From Calditrichia bacterium (GTDB lineage Bacteria; Calditrichota; Calditrichia; RBG-13-44-9; J075), in contig JANQRS010000055.1 of assembly GCA_028284445.1 (NCBI GenBank), forward strand, positions 1 to 51,096: 51,096 nucleotides of DNA, in the 5' to 3' direction. The position numbers and the translations under genes are program-made. Every line of letters begins with the position of its first letter. Position 1 is the stretch's first letter. The notes under the pieces are model-generated. The model ran no database searches and was not told the DNA's origin. It worked only from the letters and a program-made list of their open reading frames with translations. Shown here one piece after another: positions 26,949 to 35,771 of this stretch.

Positions 26949-27028
26949 GCAAATGGGCGAATGGGCAAATCTTGAAATAGGCAAATCTGCAAATGGGCAA
27001 TCCTGCAAATAGACAAATCTGCAAATTC
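26949..27028 (+). repeat. Octamer array GCAAATNN, 10 units
   Basis: Ten consecutive 8-base words in register, such as GCAAATGG, GCGAATGG, GCAAATCT, TGAAATAG, GCAAATAG and ACAAATCT. The array begins immediately after the DUF6702 stop codon. The words differ, yet the period is strictly eight throughout. Confidence 0.88.
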
Positions 27029-27153
27029 GTCAAGGCGTAGAAGCGCTAAAACGTTTTGATTCGACATTTAACATTTCTTATTTGTCTTTTCCCTGCCACT
27101 GCTACTGTGTCCTTCCCCCACCTTCGCCAGAAGCGAACATGAGGCTGAATTAT

Positions 27154-27204
27154 GCAACGGCTCCAACGTTATCAAATGTTTCAACGCTTCAATGCTTCAT
27201 CGCC
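27154..27204. repeat. Degenerate 8-9-base repeat after the S9 peptidase stop
   Basis: Units GCAACGGCT, CCAACGTTA, TCAAATGTT, TCAACGCT, TCAATGCT, TCATCGCC. The period shifts from nine to eight. It ends two bases before the stop codon at 27207. Confidence 0.55.
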
Positions 27205-27206
27205 TT

Positions 27207-29183
27207 TTAGTTGATCTTTTCCAGAAAATCGAACCAGACATTGTAGTTGCGAATTGTGTTATCGAGGCCCTTGATGCCATGTCCCTGCCCTTCGAACTCG
27301 ACCAGCGTGACATCTTTATCATAGGCGCGCAGGCTGTCTGCCATCCAGCGACTGCCCTCGATTGGCACGCGGCTGTCATTGGTGCCATGCGTCAGCAATA
27401 ATTTGCCTACCATTTTATCAGCATGGTAGAGCGGTGAGCGGTCCCGCAGTTTATCAGCCTCGGTGGCCGGATCGCCGGCTTCTTGGGTTACCCAATCGGG
27501 AATGTTGCAATTTTCATAGAAATGAACGATATCGGAGAAACCGGCATGGCTAATACCAAAACCCCAATCAAAGCTGGCCTCATTGCCGTTGATTTCACCG
27601 GGAAAGGTCAGCAGGCGCATGGTAGCGTATCCACCGTGACTGCCGCCGGTAACACCAACACGGCTCGCCGGAATACCAAGCTTTTCAGAAACAAATTTGG
27701 CTGCGTAGATGACATCGATAATTTCGTTGCCACCCAAGTCGCCGTCATTTAACGCCATGAACTCCTTGCCAAAGCCAAAACTGCCACGTGGCGCCGGACT
27801 AAACACGTAGATGCCCGCCTCAGCTAGAATTTGGGTGCGATTGCTAAAGCGATTGCCGCCACCATAAAAGGAATGAATGGCTACCAACTGCTCCTCTTTC
27901 GGGAGGGGATTTTTGGGATGATATAAAAAACCATGTAGCATGCGCGGCTTACCGGACTCCGGATCAATATCAAAAGTCGGATATTCAACGCGCTCTACTC
28001 GCGCATGGGTAATCTTGTTGCGTAAATCCTCCGGCAGATCCACTTTCACGCTGGAAATAAATTTCTCGCTGCGAACCTGCATCTCATCGATGCGAAATTT
28101 TTTGCTGGCGGAATTGGTCGAAATCAACAGTTGGTTATCCCTGGCATCGAGAATGCTAACGTTAACATCCATTTTTTCCTGGTGAACCATTTGTCCGCTG
28201 GTAAGATCCATCAGCAACACATCATTCTCAATGGGATTGCTGAGGACGATAAACATCATCTTGCGTCCATTGATTTCCAGAATCTCAGAATCGCTGATAT
28301 CACGGGTAAAACTGGTAAGCTGGGCATATTGCTTATTGGCCATGTTGTAGCGATACAAATTGACGAAGCCGTCTTCATTTGAATAGACGATCATGGTTTC
28401 GTCATCCAGCCAGGTTTCATCCACGGAGGGAAAATAGCGGTTTTGTTCCGGATCGGTGATAAGCTTCCAGGTTTTGCTTTTCAGATCGGCATAAATGAGA
28501 TTGCCCTTGGTCCGGTGTGCATTTCGAGCAACATGCAAGACCACCCCTTCGCCATCCGGCTGCCAGCTTGGCGTTCCCCAAAGAAGGCGATATTCCGGCA
28601 CATCCTTCATAATAACTTCTTCTTCCCCACTCTCAATATCAAGAACGCGCAATTCAGATAGCCGCTCCTCTTTGCTGCCGAGGCGAGCGATGTACGCAAT
28701 TTTTGTTTCGCTTGGATCCCATGACCAGCCAAAGATGTAGGGCACATCTGTCAGTTTTTCGATATGACCATTGGAAGGATCGAGGCGGTACAGGTTAATC
28801 ACCTCGTCATTTACTTCGTCACCAGACCAGTAGAGTTTTCCATCTGCCTTGCGATATTTCATCCCCCAAACATTGCGCTTGGAAAAATCGATATCGGAGA
28901 TGACTGTGCCATCCCCGAAGGCCATTTCTCCTTCAAGGTCCAGCATTTTCAGGCTGGTGGTAGAATCCTGGTGGTAGTAAAAGAGTTTACCGGCATCGTA
29001 TGACGGCTTAAAGCCATAATAGGGCCAACCTTCTACATACGGTTTTAGATCAATATTCCGTCCCTTGAAGCTGACCATGGTGTCTGTCTTCATTTCGGCG
29101 ACATCCTGGGCAGTTTGATCGCAGCCTGTGCTGAAAAAGACAAGCAAGGCAGCAGATATCACAGTTATCAGGGCACTTCGCAT
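27207..29183 (-). CDS. S9 family peptidase lipoprotein (propeller plus alpha/beta hydrolase)
   Basis: A 658-residue envelope serine peptidase. The signal ends in the lipobox STGC (Cys21). An N-terminal seven-blade-like propeller with DPSNG, SWDPSETKIAYI and related WD-type strands covers about residues 40-390. The C-terminal hydrolase has the nucleophile in TGGSHGGYATM, the acid in THGTNDSRVP and the catalytic His in EGQGHGIKG. The start at 29183 is fixed by GAGGAG seven bases upstream; a longer frame to 29339 would translate the palindromic element. It is likely a dipeptidyl or oligopeptidase that processes peptides in the periplasm. A second S9 gene lies upstream. Confidence 0.93.
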   Translation of the reverse strand: MRSALITVISAALLVFFSTGCDQTAQDVAEMKTDTMVSFKGRNIDLKPYVEGWPYYGFKPSYDAGKLFYYHQDSTTSLKMLDLEGEMAFGDGTVISDIDFSKRNVWGMKYRKADGKLYWSGDEVNDEVINLYRLDPSNGHIEKLTDVPYIFGWSWDPSETKIAYIARLGSKEERLSELRVLDIESGEEEVIMKDVPEYRLLWGTPSWQPDGEGVVLHVARNAHRTKGNLIYADLKSKTWKLITDPEQNRYFPSVDETWLDDETMIVYSNEDGFVNLYRYNMANKQYAQLTSFTRDISDSEILEINGRKMMFIVLSNPIENDVLLMDLTSGQMVHQEKMDVNVSILDARDNQLLISTNSASKKFRIDEMQVRSEKFISSVKVDLPEDLRNKITHARVERVEYPTFDIDPESGKPRMLHGFLYHPKNPLPKEEQLVAIHSFYGGGNRFSNRTQILAEAGIYVFSPAPRGSFGFGKEFMALNDGDLGGNEIIDVIYAAKFVSEKLGIPASRVGVTGGSHGGYATMRLLTFPGEINGNEASFDWGFGISHAGFSDIVHFYENCNIPDWVTQEAGDPATEADKLRDRSPLYHADKMVGKLLLTHGTNDSRVPIEGSRWMADSLRAYDKDVTLVEFEGQGHGIKGLDNTIRNYNVWFDFLEKIN

Positions 29184-29190
29184 CAGGTCT

Positions 29191-29196
29191 CTCCTC
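29191..29196 (-). promoter_or_regulatory. Ribosome binding site fixing the S9 lipoprotein start
   Basis: GAGGAG seven bases before the ATG at 29183. It excludes the 52-codon longer frame, which runs through repeat DNA. Confidence 0.8.
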
Positions 29197-29252
29197 GGTA
29201 GTCTAATGGATAAAAGATTTTGGTCGGTGAAAATAGAGGTAGCACGCTCATG

Positions 29253-29302
29253 CTCACATCCCCCTTTGTCCCCCTTCGAAGGGGGATCAAGGGGGATGTG
29301 AG
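29253..29302. repeat. 50-bp palindromic element, CACATCCCCC type, copy 1
   Basis: Near-perfect inverted repeat centred on TTCGAA with 25-base arms and two mismatches. The outer ends are CTCACATCCCCCTT and AAGGGGGATGTGAG. It lies between the two S9 genes. The core matches the perfect copy at 36341-36386. Confidence 0.93.
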
Positions 29303-29351
29303 TGAATTTATGCGTTACCGGCGTGCAGCAGCGCCGCACACCAGGGCAATT

Positions 29352-31481
29352 CTAGAGTGTACCGCGATTCAGCAAGTTGAGCATGAAAGCATATTGCAGG
29401 GCGGTCGAACGCAGGCGTGTATAGCGGCCGGACGCACCGCCGTGACCAGCTTCCATCTCAGTTTGAAAGAGCAGCATATTGTTGTCGGTTTTCAACTCAC
29501 GCAGCTTGGCAACCCATTTGGCTGGTTCCCAGTACTGCACTTGCGAGTCATGTAAGCCGGTGGTTACTAACATTGCCGGATAGTCTTTCGCTTCAACGTT
29601 GTCGTAAGGTGAATAGGAAAGAATGTATTTGTAATATTCCGGATCGTTAGGATTGCCCCACTCATCATATTCTCCAGTGGTCAGGGGAATCGTTTCGTCT
29701 AGCATGGTCGTTACCACGTCCACGAATGGTACGGCAGCAATAACGCCCTTGAAGAGATCAGGACGCATATTCACCACCGCGCCAACCAATAAACCACCGG
29801 CACTGCCGCCACGAGCAAAGATGCGATCTTTGTCGGTGTATTTTTCAGCAATTAGAAATTCAGCGCAATCGATGAAATCCGTAAAAGTATTCTTCTTTTT
29901 CAGCAATTTGCCATCTTCATACCAGTGACGGCCCATTTCTTCACCGCCGCGAATATGAGCAATGGCGTAGACGAAGCCACGATCGAGCAGGCTCAGGCGG
30001 GTGCTGCTAAAAGTGGCTTCCATGCTCGCCCCGTAAGAACCATAGCCATAAAGCAGTAGCGGATGACTGCCATTCTTTTCCATACCCTTACGATAGACGA
30101 TGGACAGCGGAATTTCTGCACCGTCGCGTGCTTTGACAAACACCCGCTCGGACGCGTAATTGTTGCGATCAAAATCGCCGATAACTTCCGACTCCTTAAG
30201 CAGGGTCTTCTTTCGGGTGTTTACGTCATAATCGTAGGTTGATTGTGGGGTAGTCATGGAAGAATAGCCATAGCGCAAAGTCTGCGTATCATATTCATAA
30301 TTCGAGGTCGGGTAGGCAACGTACGCAGCTTCACCGAAATCCAGATAATGCTCGGAACCATCTTTGTCAAAAATAATGCGTAGCTGACGCAGACCGTCTT
30401 TGCGCTCCTGGACGACCATGAAGTCTTTAAACACCTGCACGCCCTGCAAACGAATATCTTCGCGATGGGCAATAACCTCTTCCCAATTGTCACGGTTGGT
30501 TTTGTTCACCGGGGTTTTCCAGAGACGGAAGTTCTTCGCGTCAAGGTTGCTGACGATATAGAAATGATCACCTTTGTGAGCGAAATAGTATTCGTGATCC
30601 GCTTCACGCGGTTGAATAATCCGCTGCGCTTCACGCGGCTTGTCGGCATCAATTACAGCCATTTCGGTTGACAAGGTGCTGTATGATTCGATGCTGATGT
30701 ACTTGCCGGTGCGGGTCTTATCCAAGTAAACACTGAAGGTATTGTCTTTTTCATGGAAAAGAATGACGTCTGTTTCATTGGGCTCGCCAATGGCATGACG
30801 CCAAACCTTATGAGGGCGTAAAGTGCTGTCTTTGGTCGTATAGAAGAGTGTTTTGCTGTCATTTCCCCATTCGGAACCGGCAGTCGTGTTGGGAACCGCA
30901 TCCGCCAGCATCTCACCGGTTTTGAGATCTTTCACGTGAATGGTGTATTGGCGACGGCTCACAGTATCCACGCCAAAGGCGACATATCGAGAGTCGGGAC
31001 TAACATTCACGCCACGAACCTGATAGTATTTATAGCCATCGGCCATGTGATTTACATCCAGCAGGATTTCCTCTTGCGCAGAAAGATCACCTTTCTTACG
31101 GCAATAAATCGGATATTCCTTTTCCGGTTCATATCTCACGTAGTAATAGTATCCGTTCTTCAAATACGGAACTGAGGCATCATCCGGCTTCAGCCGCCCC
31201 TTAATTTCCTGGAAAAGCGCTTCCTGCAGCGGCTTGGTATGCGCCATGACAGATTCCAGGTATTCATTCTCGGCAGTCAGATAGTTCAGAACGTCTTGGT
31301 TGGTGCGTTCATTCAACCAGTAATAGTTGTCGACGCGAGTGTGGTCATGGACGGTCAGTTTTTTGGGAATTTTCTTAGCCACGGGCGGCTCCGGTGAATC
31401 TTTAGCAATACTGATGGAAATTAAGATGGTGAGACTGGTGAGAATCGGAATCAAACAACATCGTTTGAGCAAACTAATCAT
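29352..31481 (-). CDS. Oligopeptidase B-like S9 prolyl oligopeptidase, exported
   Basis: A 709-residue serine peptidase. The N-terminal signal (about 25 residues) is followed by the propeller entry typical of oligopeptidase B (DNYYWLNERTNQDVLNYL, YYYYVRYEPEKEYPIYCRK). The catalytic region has the nucleophile in RGGSAGGLLVG, the acid in TGLHDSQV and the His in EAGHGGASGR. Family members cleave small peptides after basic residues; whether specificity holds here is not visible. Export suggests a periplasmic role. GAGGAGAG precedes the ATG by five bases. It is followed after 168 bases, including a palindrome, by a second S9 peptidase. Confidence 0.94.
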   Translation of the reverse strand: MISLLKRCCLIPILTSLTILISISIAKDSPEPPVAKKIPKKLTVHDHTRVDNYYWLNERTNQDVLNYLTAENEYLESVMAHTKPLQEALFQEIKGRLKPDDASVPYLKNGYYYYVRYEPEKEYPIYCRKKGDLSAQEEILLDVNHMADGYKYYQVRGVNVSPDSRYVAFGVDTVSRRQYTIHVKDLKTGEMLADAVPNTTAGSEWGNDSKTLFYTTKDSTLRPHKVWRHAIGEPNETDVILFHEKDNTFSVYLDKTRTGKYISIESYSTLSTEMAVIDADKPREAQRIIQPREADHEYYFAHKGDHFYIVSNLDAKNFRLWKTPVNKTNRDNWEEVIAHREDIRLQGVQVFKDFMVVQERKDGLRQLRIIFDKDGSEHYLDFGEAAYVAYPTSNYEYDTQTLRYGYSSMTTPQSTYDYDVNTRKKTLLKESEVIGDFDRNNYASERVFVKARDGAEIPLSIVYRKGMEKNGSHPLLLYGYGSYGASMEATFSSTRLSLLDRGFVYAIAHIRGGEEMGRHWYEDGKLLKKKNTFTDFIDCAEFLIAEKYTDKDRIFARGGSAGGLLVGAVVNMRPDLFKGVIAAVPFVDVVTTMLDETIPLTTGEYDEWGNPNDPEYYKYILSYSPYDNVEAKDYPAMLVTTGLHDSQVQYWEPAKWVAKLRELKTDNNMLLFQTEMEAGHGGASGRYTRLRSTALQYAFMLNLLNRGTL

Positions 31482-31660
31482 GAGAACTCTCCTCTTTCAA
31501 ATGGCTCATCCCCCACGTCATACGCTGACGAATTTAAAATAGGCTACTACAGTGTACGACAACGCCGGTTTTTAATGAAATAAAACTACTTGCACATCCT
31601 CTATTACATTTGACAGGCAAAATCCCCGACATGTTTACAAAGATTTCCCGGTAACGCAGA

Positions 31661-31693
31661 AAACCCCGCAAGCAAGCGCCGGCAGGGTTTTTT
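31661..31693 (-). terminator. Intrinsic terminator after rpmB
   Basis: AACCCTGC pairs with GCGGGGTT on the minus strand, with A-rich DNA before and a T run after; the plus-strand copy also ends in six T. It lies 40 bases downstream of the rpmB stop. Confidence 0.8.
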
Positions 31694-31732
31694 AAGTCAA
31701 AGGGAAGACCAGGGCTTCACGATGAGAAGTTG

Positions 31733-31972
31733 TTAGACTACGTCTTTTAAGGTCAAGCCTTGTTCACGCAGGTAGGTCATCAGACCTTTGCGGGTAACAG
31801 TCTTCAGAGCGCTGGTCGATAATTTTACCCGTACGAACTTATCCAGTTCTTCAACATAAATCCGCTTGCTCTGCAAGTTCGGTAGTTGTCTGCGACGGGT
31901 TTTATTGTTGGCGTGAGAGACATTGTTTCCTGCCATCGGGCCAACACCGGTAATTTTACACTTTCTGGACAT
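31733..31972 (-). CDS. rpmB: 50S ribosomal protein L28
   Basis: A 79-residue large-subunit protein. It has CKITGVGPMAGNNVSHANNK near the start, followed by TRRRQLPNLQ and a basic C-terminus, all typical of L28. It has a single cysteine, so it is the zinc-independent (C-minus) form, which is usual in FCB bacteria. AAGGATAAGAG precedes the ATG. It follows a small gene by 40 bases and is next to the putative metal cluster. Confidence 0.97.
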   Translation of the reverse strand: MSRKCKITGVGPMAGNNVSHANNKTRRRQLPNLQSKRIYVEELDKFVRVKLSTSALKTVTRKGLMTYLREQGLTLKDVV

Positions 31973-32012
31973 CTCTTATCCTTCTTCCTTCAAAAGTCAA
32001 TTGGACAGCAGC

Positions 32013-32225
32013 TTAGGCCTGGTTAGACAGATATTCCATGCTGCTTTTCAATTCGGCATCAATACTCTGCTGCTCGTTACCATCGGCCGGCACACGAACA
32101 ATGCGCTCAACGAAGCGCCAGTAACCGGTCTTGGGGGATTGATAGGAAAACACCAGCTTGATCGCCTTGCCGCCGGCATCCTGTCCCTTTTTGAGCTTGG
32201 AATCAAATGTTTGTTTCTTTGCCAT
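32013..32225 (-). CDS. Small conserved-looking protein cotranscribed with rpmB
   Basis: A 70-residue basic/acidic protein beginning MAKKQTFDSKLKKGQDAGGK, with KTGYWRFVERIVRVP in the middle. It has no signal peptide, membrane helix or cysteine. AGGAAG lies before the ATG, and the 40-base gap to rpmB suggests one transcript. FCB genomes often have a small protein next to ribosomal genes (DUF4295 is one), but I cannot assign this to a family. A role in ribosome assembly is a guess from position only. Confidence 0.75.
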   Translation of the reverse strand: MAKKQTFDSKLKKGQDAGGKAIKLVFSYQSPKTGYWRFVERIVRVPADGNEQQSIDAELKSSMEYLSNQA

Positions 32226-32260
32226 TTCAGCTTCCTGGTTAAATGGTATTTGATAAAACT

Positions 32261-32291
32261 CAATAGTAGCTGCCGGAAGCAGCTACTATTG
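32261..32291 (-). terminator. Perfect 13-bp hairpin terminator after the lipoprotein gene
   Basis: CAATAGTAGCTGC and its exact complement are separated by the five-base loop CGGAA (plus strand). On the minus strand it lies 16 bases after the lipoprotein stop and is followed by AGTTTTA. It also lies 35 bases upstream of the small gene at 32225, so it could serve as an attenuator for rpmB. Confidence 0.72.
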
Positions 32292-32307
32292 ATATAGAGC
32301 ATTGAAT

Positions 32308-32871
32308 CTAATTAATTGTTATCGGGATGTCAATATCAATATCACTTTCGTCACTGCGGGTAGTACCGTCTTTCGGGGCGTCATCATAGTGACCCAAAAC
32401 GACATTGATTGAACCGGTCACAGCTGCACCGGCACTAACAGTAACAGTGTATTCCAGGCCAACCGGCAGGTTATTGCCGTCGGTATCGGTAATGGTGACC
32501 GTTACGCGTGAGGCAATTGCTGCATCAGGGGTATAGAAGAACTGATGCTCGTCGGCTTCTTCTTCAACTTCTTCAGTGATATCTTCGTTCTCTTCCTCAT
32601 TCAGCAGTTCAATGGCGCCGGTGTAGGTTTTTCCTGCTTCCAGAGTAAAACCGCTGATAACCGGATCACTGCCACCTTCGCCGTCCAGGTCTCTCCACTG
32701 GGCGGTTACCACGTTTGAGGTGTTGCCAACTTCCGTCAGGGTGAAGTTAACAGTGGTGATGACTTCTTCTTCACCTGGACCGGGATCTTCCGGCTCAACA
32801 CTGCTTTCACATCCAGCCAAAACGAGTACGGCTGCCAAAAAAACGAACTTGAGAATATGGGTAAACTTCAT
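32308..32871 (-). CDS. Acidic outer-surface lipoprotein paired with TonB receptor
   Basis: A 187-residue lipoprotein with lipobox LAGC (Cys21), then an acidic tether SSVEPEDPGPGEEE. The body has FTLTEVGN, WRDLDGEGG and TYTGAIELLNEEENED, followed by a Glu-rich segment ending in DEHQFFY. I recall similar lipoproteins beside TonB receptors in Bacteroidota, sometimes annotated 'type 1 periplasmic binding fold'. Glu/His clusters suggest metal capture, by inference. Start from GAGGAG ten bases upstream of the ATG at 32871. It lies 148 bases downstream of the receptor gene on the same strand. Confidence 0.85.
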   Translation of the reverse strand: MKFTHILKFVFLAAVLVLAGCESSVEPEDPGPGEEEVITTVNFTLTEVGNTSNVVTAQWRDLDGEGGSDPVISGFTLEAGKTYTGAIELLNEEENEDITEEVEEEADEHQFFYTPDAAIASRVTVTITDTDGNNLPVGLEYTVTVSAGAAVTGSINVVLGHYDDAPKDGTTRSDESDIDIDIPITIN

Positions 32872-32932
32872 GAGAATAATCTCCTCTTTAATTATTGGAA
32901 AGTAATTAGTTAGACTAGTCGAATTGCTCAAA

Positions 32933-32949
32933 TGATCCCCGGTGGATCA
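32933..32949 (-). other. Short dyad between receptor and lipoprotein genes
   Basis: TGATCC-CCGGT-GGATCA, six-base arms. It could be an operator or weak terminator. A second dyad TGTCGA-A-TCGACA is at 32998-33010. Both lie between the receptor stop and the lipoprotein start. Confidence 0.35.
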
Positions 32950-33019
32950 CGAACGAGGTTTGAATCCTTTTGTTTTGAAACCGCAAGCAAAAACCGATGT
33001 CGAATCGACACATTGATCA

Positions 33020-35377
33020 TTAATGAGATCCAAATGGTATTTGCAATCGAAGAATGATCGTACGGCCGGGATCATCCACATAATATCTGAAACGACTCAG
33101 GTAGTCGCGGTAGCTGCTATTAAATATATTTTGCACACTAAAGCTTATATTCAGGGGACGCTCAGCAATACTTAACTGTCCATCAAAATCCAGGTGCCAG
33201 AGGGTATACCCTGCCGGGGGATCTGCGTAGTCGATCCCTTCAGGAAAACGATCCTGACGGGCAACCATTTGGGTAGTGAGGTGCAGATGATTTTCCGTCC
33301 ATAGTCTACCGGCATCGGGCAGATGGAATTGGTGCGTCAGCTTAAACCGGTCCGCCGGCATAAAGATCAATGGCTCGTTGCGACCCTGGTCATCTCCGCG
33401 GACCAATGAGCCTGAGACACCAAGACGATACCAGGAGAGGAATTGATATTCGGCAAAACCGTCAAAACCTGTCAGGCGGGCATCGGTTTGCTGATATGAA
33501 AAAGCCGGGAAAGCGCCGCGGATGGTCAGTACAGGATCGGCCTCCGGAAAGAGGTAGATATAATCATTCATTTGATTGCGATAGAAGCTGAGCTGCGCGT
33601 GCGCTGCATCCGTCTCATAGTTCAACGTCAGGTCTGCAGTAACACTCTTTTCCGTCTGAAGATCGGCATTTCCTAACTCAAACTGCGCACTGCCATGGTG
33701 AACACCGTCACTGTAGAGCTCGTTGACGCCCGGAGCCCGCCAGCCACTGCCAAGGTTGATGCCGAAGGAAAAACTTTCATCAAACGCATATATCATCCCA
33801 AGCACGCCCGAAACATTGCTGTATGAATGGCGGCGCTCCTGAAAGAGCCTGTCTATCAGTGGAAAAGCCTTGATCCAGCGGTAGTCAAATCGGCCACCAA
33901 ACTCCAGGGTTAGCTTGCGAGCGCTCCAGCGCTCGATCAGGAATGCCCCGACATCATAGGAGCGAAAATTCGGAATGAGATAGCCGGTGGTCTGCTTCAC
34001 ATTCCCCTGACGTATCGCTGAGACCCCAAACTTGCCGTATATGTTCTTCCAGGGCAGATGTTTGAAAGAAGATTCCACAGAATGGCTGGTCAACTCCAGC
34101 GCAAAGGCAGCTTCAGTGGGAGGTTCGCTGGAGAAACGCCGGTGCGAATCAAATTCCTGACGGTTATTCTTCTGCCAGCCATATTGGACCTCCAATACGC
34201 CAGCCGTCGGTATTTGCCATTTATAGTTAAGGGAAGCCAGCACGTGGCGAATGGACTGCTTGGGCGTATCAATTTCGTAGGTGAATTCCCTCTCAAACGC
34301 AGGGCGCCCGCGCTCAATGGCGCGTTGCAAGTCGGAAAGATTGCCAATATGCGATCCGCGAAAAATCGCCAAATCTGTCGAAAACAAACTCAGGTAACCG
34401 GTAAACCGGTGATCCTGACGCTTCAATCCCAGGGTCACGGAGCCGTTCTGCTCGGCAAAACCGGTATTCGAAAGTACATAGTCCGGCGCACTGGAATCAC
34501 CGGCCTTGCGCAGACTCCCCTGCACCCGCCAGCCCAGGCCGGCAATTTGCGGCACGGTGCCTTGTAAGGATAATGCACTGGCGCCATGTCGGTTATTGGA
34601 AAAGCCATTTAGATTCAAATTTCCGCGGACGCCGCCGGATTCCGGCGCTTCCTGCGGGCTGACGCGAATCACGCCGCCGATCGCTTTTGAGCCATATTGT
34701 ACCCCGGCAGCTCCGCGCAGCACTTCGATGCGGGCAGCTTCAAAGGGATCAAGGGCCGGTGCATGCTCACTCCCCCACTGTTGGCCTTCCTGCTGCACAC
34801 CGGCGTTCACAATCACAATTCGATCGCTGTGCAAACCACGAATAACCGGTTTGGCAATGGAAGGGCCGGTTTGTAAAACTGTTACGCCCGGGACTTCCTT
34901 GAGCGTTTCGCTAAAGGTTTGCCCGCGTGTTCGCTGCAGTTGAACTTCATCGAGAACGGTAATGGACTGAGTCGATTCGCGAACCACATCGCGCTCATCC
35001 TCGACGGTTACTTCACTTCCTTCAACGGGTGCAGACTTCAGCTTGAGATTGACAACAGAATCCCCGTCCAGGAATATCTGCCGCTCAAGACTATTGTATC
35101 CGAGCATCGTCACCTGAAGTGAAAACTCGTTCTGCATTTTAAGGTCAAGACGAAAGTAACCATCCTTATCCGTAGTGGTGCCATAAGGCGAGTCCTTAAC
35201 CGCCAGAACAACACCGACAATAGGTTCACCACTTTCCGCGTCCTGAACAACACCGCTCAGAATCGCTGTTTCATCTTGTTCCGCAATCCCTGCTTGCAAT
35301 GGTTGCCATCCTGACAAAATGCAACCAAGCGTTAATCCCACCCAAACTACCGCATGTCTACATTGAACAATGCGCAT
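33020..35377 (-). CDS. TonB-dependent receptor, ZnuD-like plug, with CarboxypepD_reg domain
   Basis: A 785-residue outer-membrane transporter. A signal peptide is followed by a carboxypeptidase-regulatory-like domain (GVVQDAESGEPIVGVVLAV), a plug domain (LKEVPGVTVLQTGPSIAKP, then QQWGSEHAPALDPF and RIEVLRGAAGVQYGSKAIGG) and a 22-strand barrel ending in NIFNSSYRDYLSRFRYY and a terminal RLQIPFG. The EHAP-DPF plug loop resembles the DHA loop of ZnuD, so zinc or a related metal complex is the favoured substrate; this is inference. The ATG at 35377 is seven bases from GGAG and starts a good signal peptide; longer frames to 35416 lack one. Downstream is the acidic lipoprotein; upstream are the Cys/His protein and the DUF3299-like protein. 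Confidence 0.93.
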   Translation of the reverse strand: MRIVQCRHAVVWVGLTLGCILSGWQPLQAGIAEQDETAILSGVVQDAESGEPIVGVVLAVKDSPYGTTTDKDGYFRLDLKMQNEFSLQVTMLGYNSLERQIFLDGDSVVNLKLKSAPVEGSEVTVEDERDVVRESTQSITVLDEVQLQRTRGQTFSETLKEVPGVTVLQTGPSIAKPVIRGLHSDRIVIVNAGVQQEGQQWGSEHAPALDPFEAARIEVLRGAAGVQYGSKAIGGVIRVSPQEAPESGGVRGNLNLNGFSNNRHGASALSLQGTVPQIAGLGWRVQGSLRKAGDSSAPDYVLSNTGFAEQNGSVTLGLKRQDHRFTGYLSLFSTDLAIFRGSHIGNLSDLQRAIERGRPAFEREFTYEIDTPKQSIRHVLASLNYKWQIPTAGVLEVQYGWQKNNRQEFDSHRRFSSEPPTEAAFALELTSHSVESSFKHLPWKNIYGKFGVSAIRQGNVKQTTGYLIPNFRSYDVGAFLIERWSARKLTLEFGGRFDYRWIKAFPLIDRLFQERRHSYSNVSGVLGMIYAFDESFSFGINLGSGWRAPGVNELYSDGVHHGSAQFELGNADLQTEKSVTADLTLNYETDAAHAQLSFYRNQMNDYIYLFPEADPVLTIRGAFPAFSYQQTDARLTGFDGFAEYQFLSWYRLGVSGSLVRGDDQGRNEPLIFMPADRFKLTHQFHLPDAGRLWTENHLHLTTQMVARQDRFPEGIDYADPPAGYTLWHLDFDGQLSIAERPLNISFSVQNIFNSSYRDYLSRFRYYVDDPGRTIILRLQIPFGSH

Positions 35378-35487
35378 CAACATACTCCAATGCTGATTGA
35401 TCATATTTTTCAGCAAACAGAACCATTAACTCCTGAAATAGCGCAGGCTAAACGATACTGTCGACTAAAGAATAAACGGGTAAATGG

Positions 35488-35769
35488 TTAGGCGCACGGT
35501 GGTGCGCGACCGGCAAGAGCCAGTGAGGTAAAAGAAGAAAAAAGTGTTGTGGATTCAGGTACTACCTGTTCTGTGGATAGGAATTGATCAGGCAGGCAGC
35601 TACAGTCAGCTGCTATGACAGCATCCAAATCAAAATGGGCGATACAGATGTGACATACCCGATTTGGATCATCGCAATCCAGGTGTCTCACATTGTCCTC
35701 TAGCGCTCCAACAAAAAACAGGAGGGTTAAGAGCGCGAAGAATGTCTTGTGTCGACGAGACTGCTTCAT
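35488..35769 (-). CDS. Small exported Cys/His-rich protein (DUF2946-like layout)
   Basis: A 93-residue protein with an N-terminal signal/anchor, a central HLDCDDPNRVCHICIAHFD with further CSC downstream, and the C-terminal RAPPCA. The plan, a short exported protein with CxxC/His sites and a terminal 'APP' sequence next to TonB receptors, recalls DUF2946 proteins, but similarity cannot be confirmed by eye. It begins two bases after the DUF3299-like stop and precedes the receptor by 110 bases, so the three form one operon. Metal binding is plausible. Confidence 0.75.
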   Translation of the reverse strand: MKQSRRHKTFFALLTLLFFVGALEDNVRHLDCDDPNRVCHICIAHFDLDAVIAADCSCLPDQFLSTEQVVPESTTLFSSFTSLALAGRAPPCA

Positions 35770-35771
35770 TC

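Noticed and set aside
29184..29339. N-terminal extension of the S9 lipoprotein
   Set aside because: It would translate the palindromic element and destroy the lipoprotein signal; a good ribosome site favours 29183.
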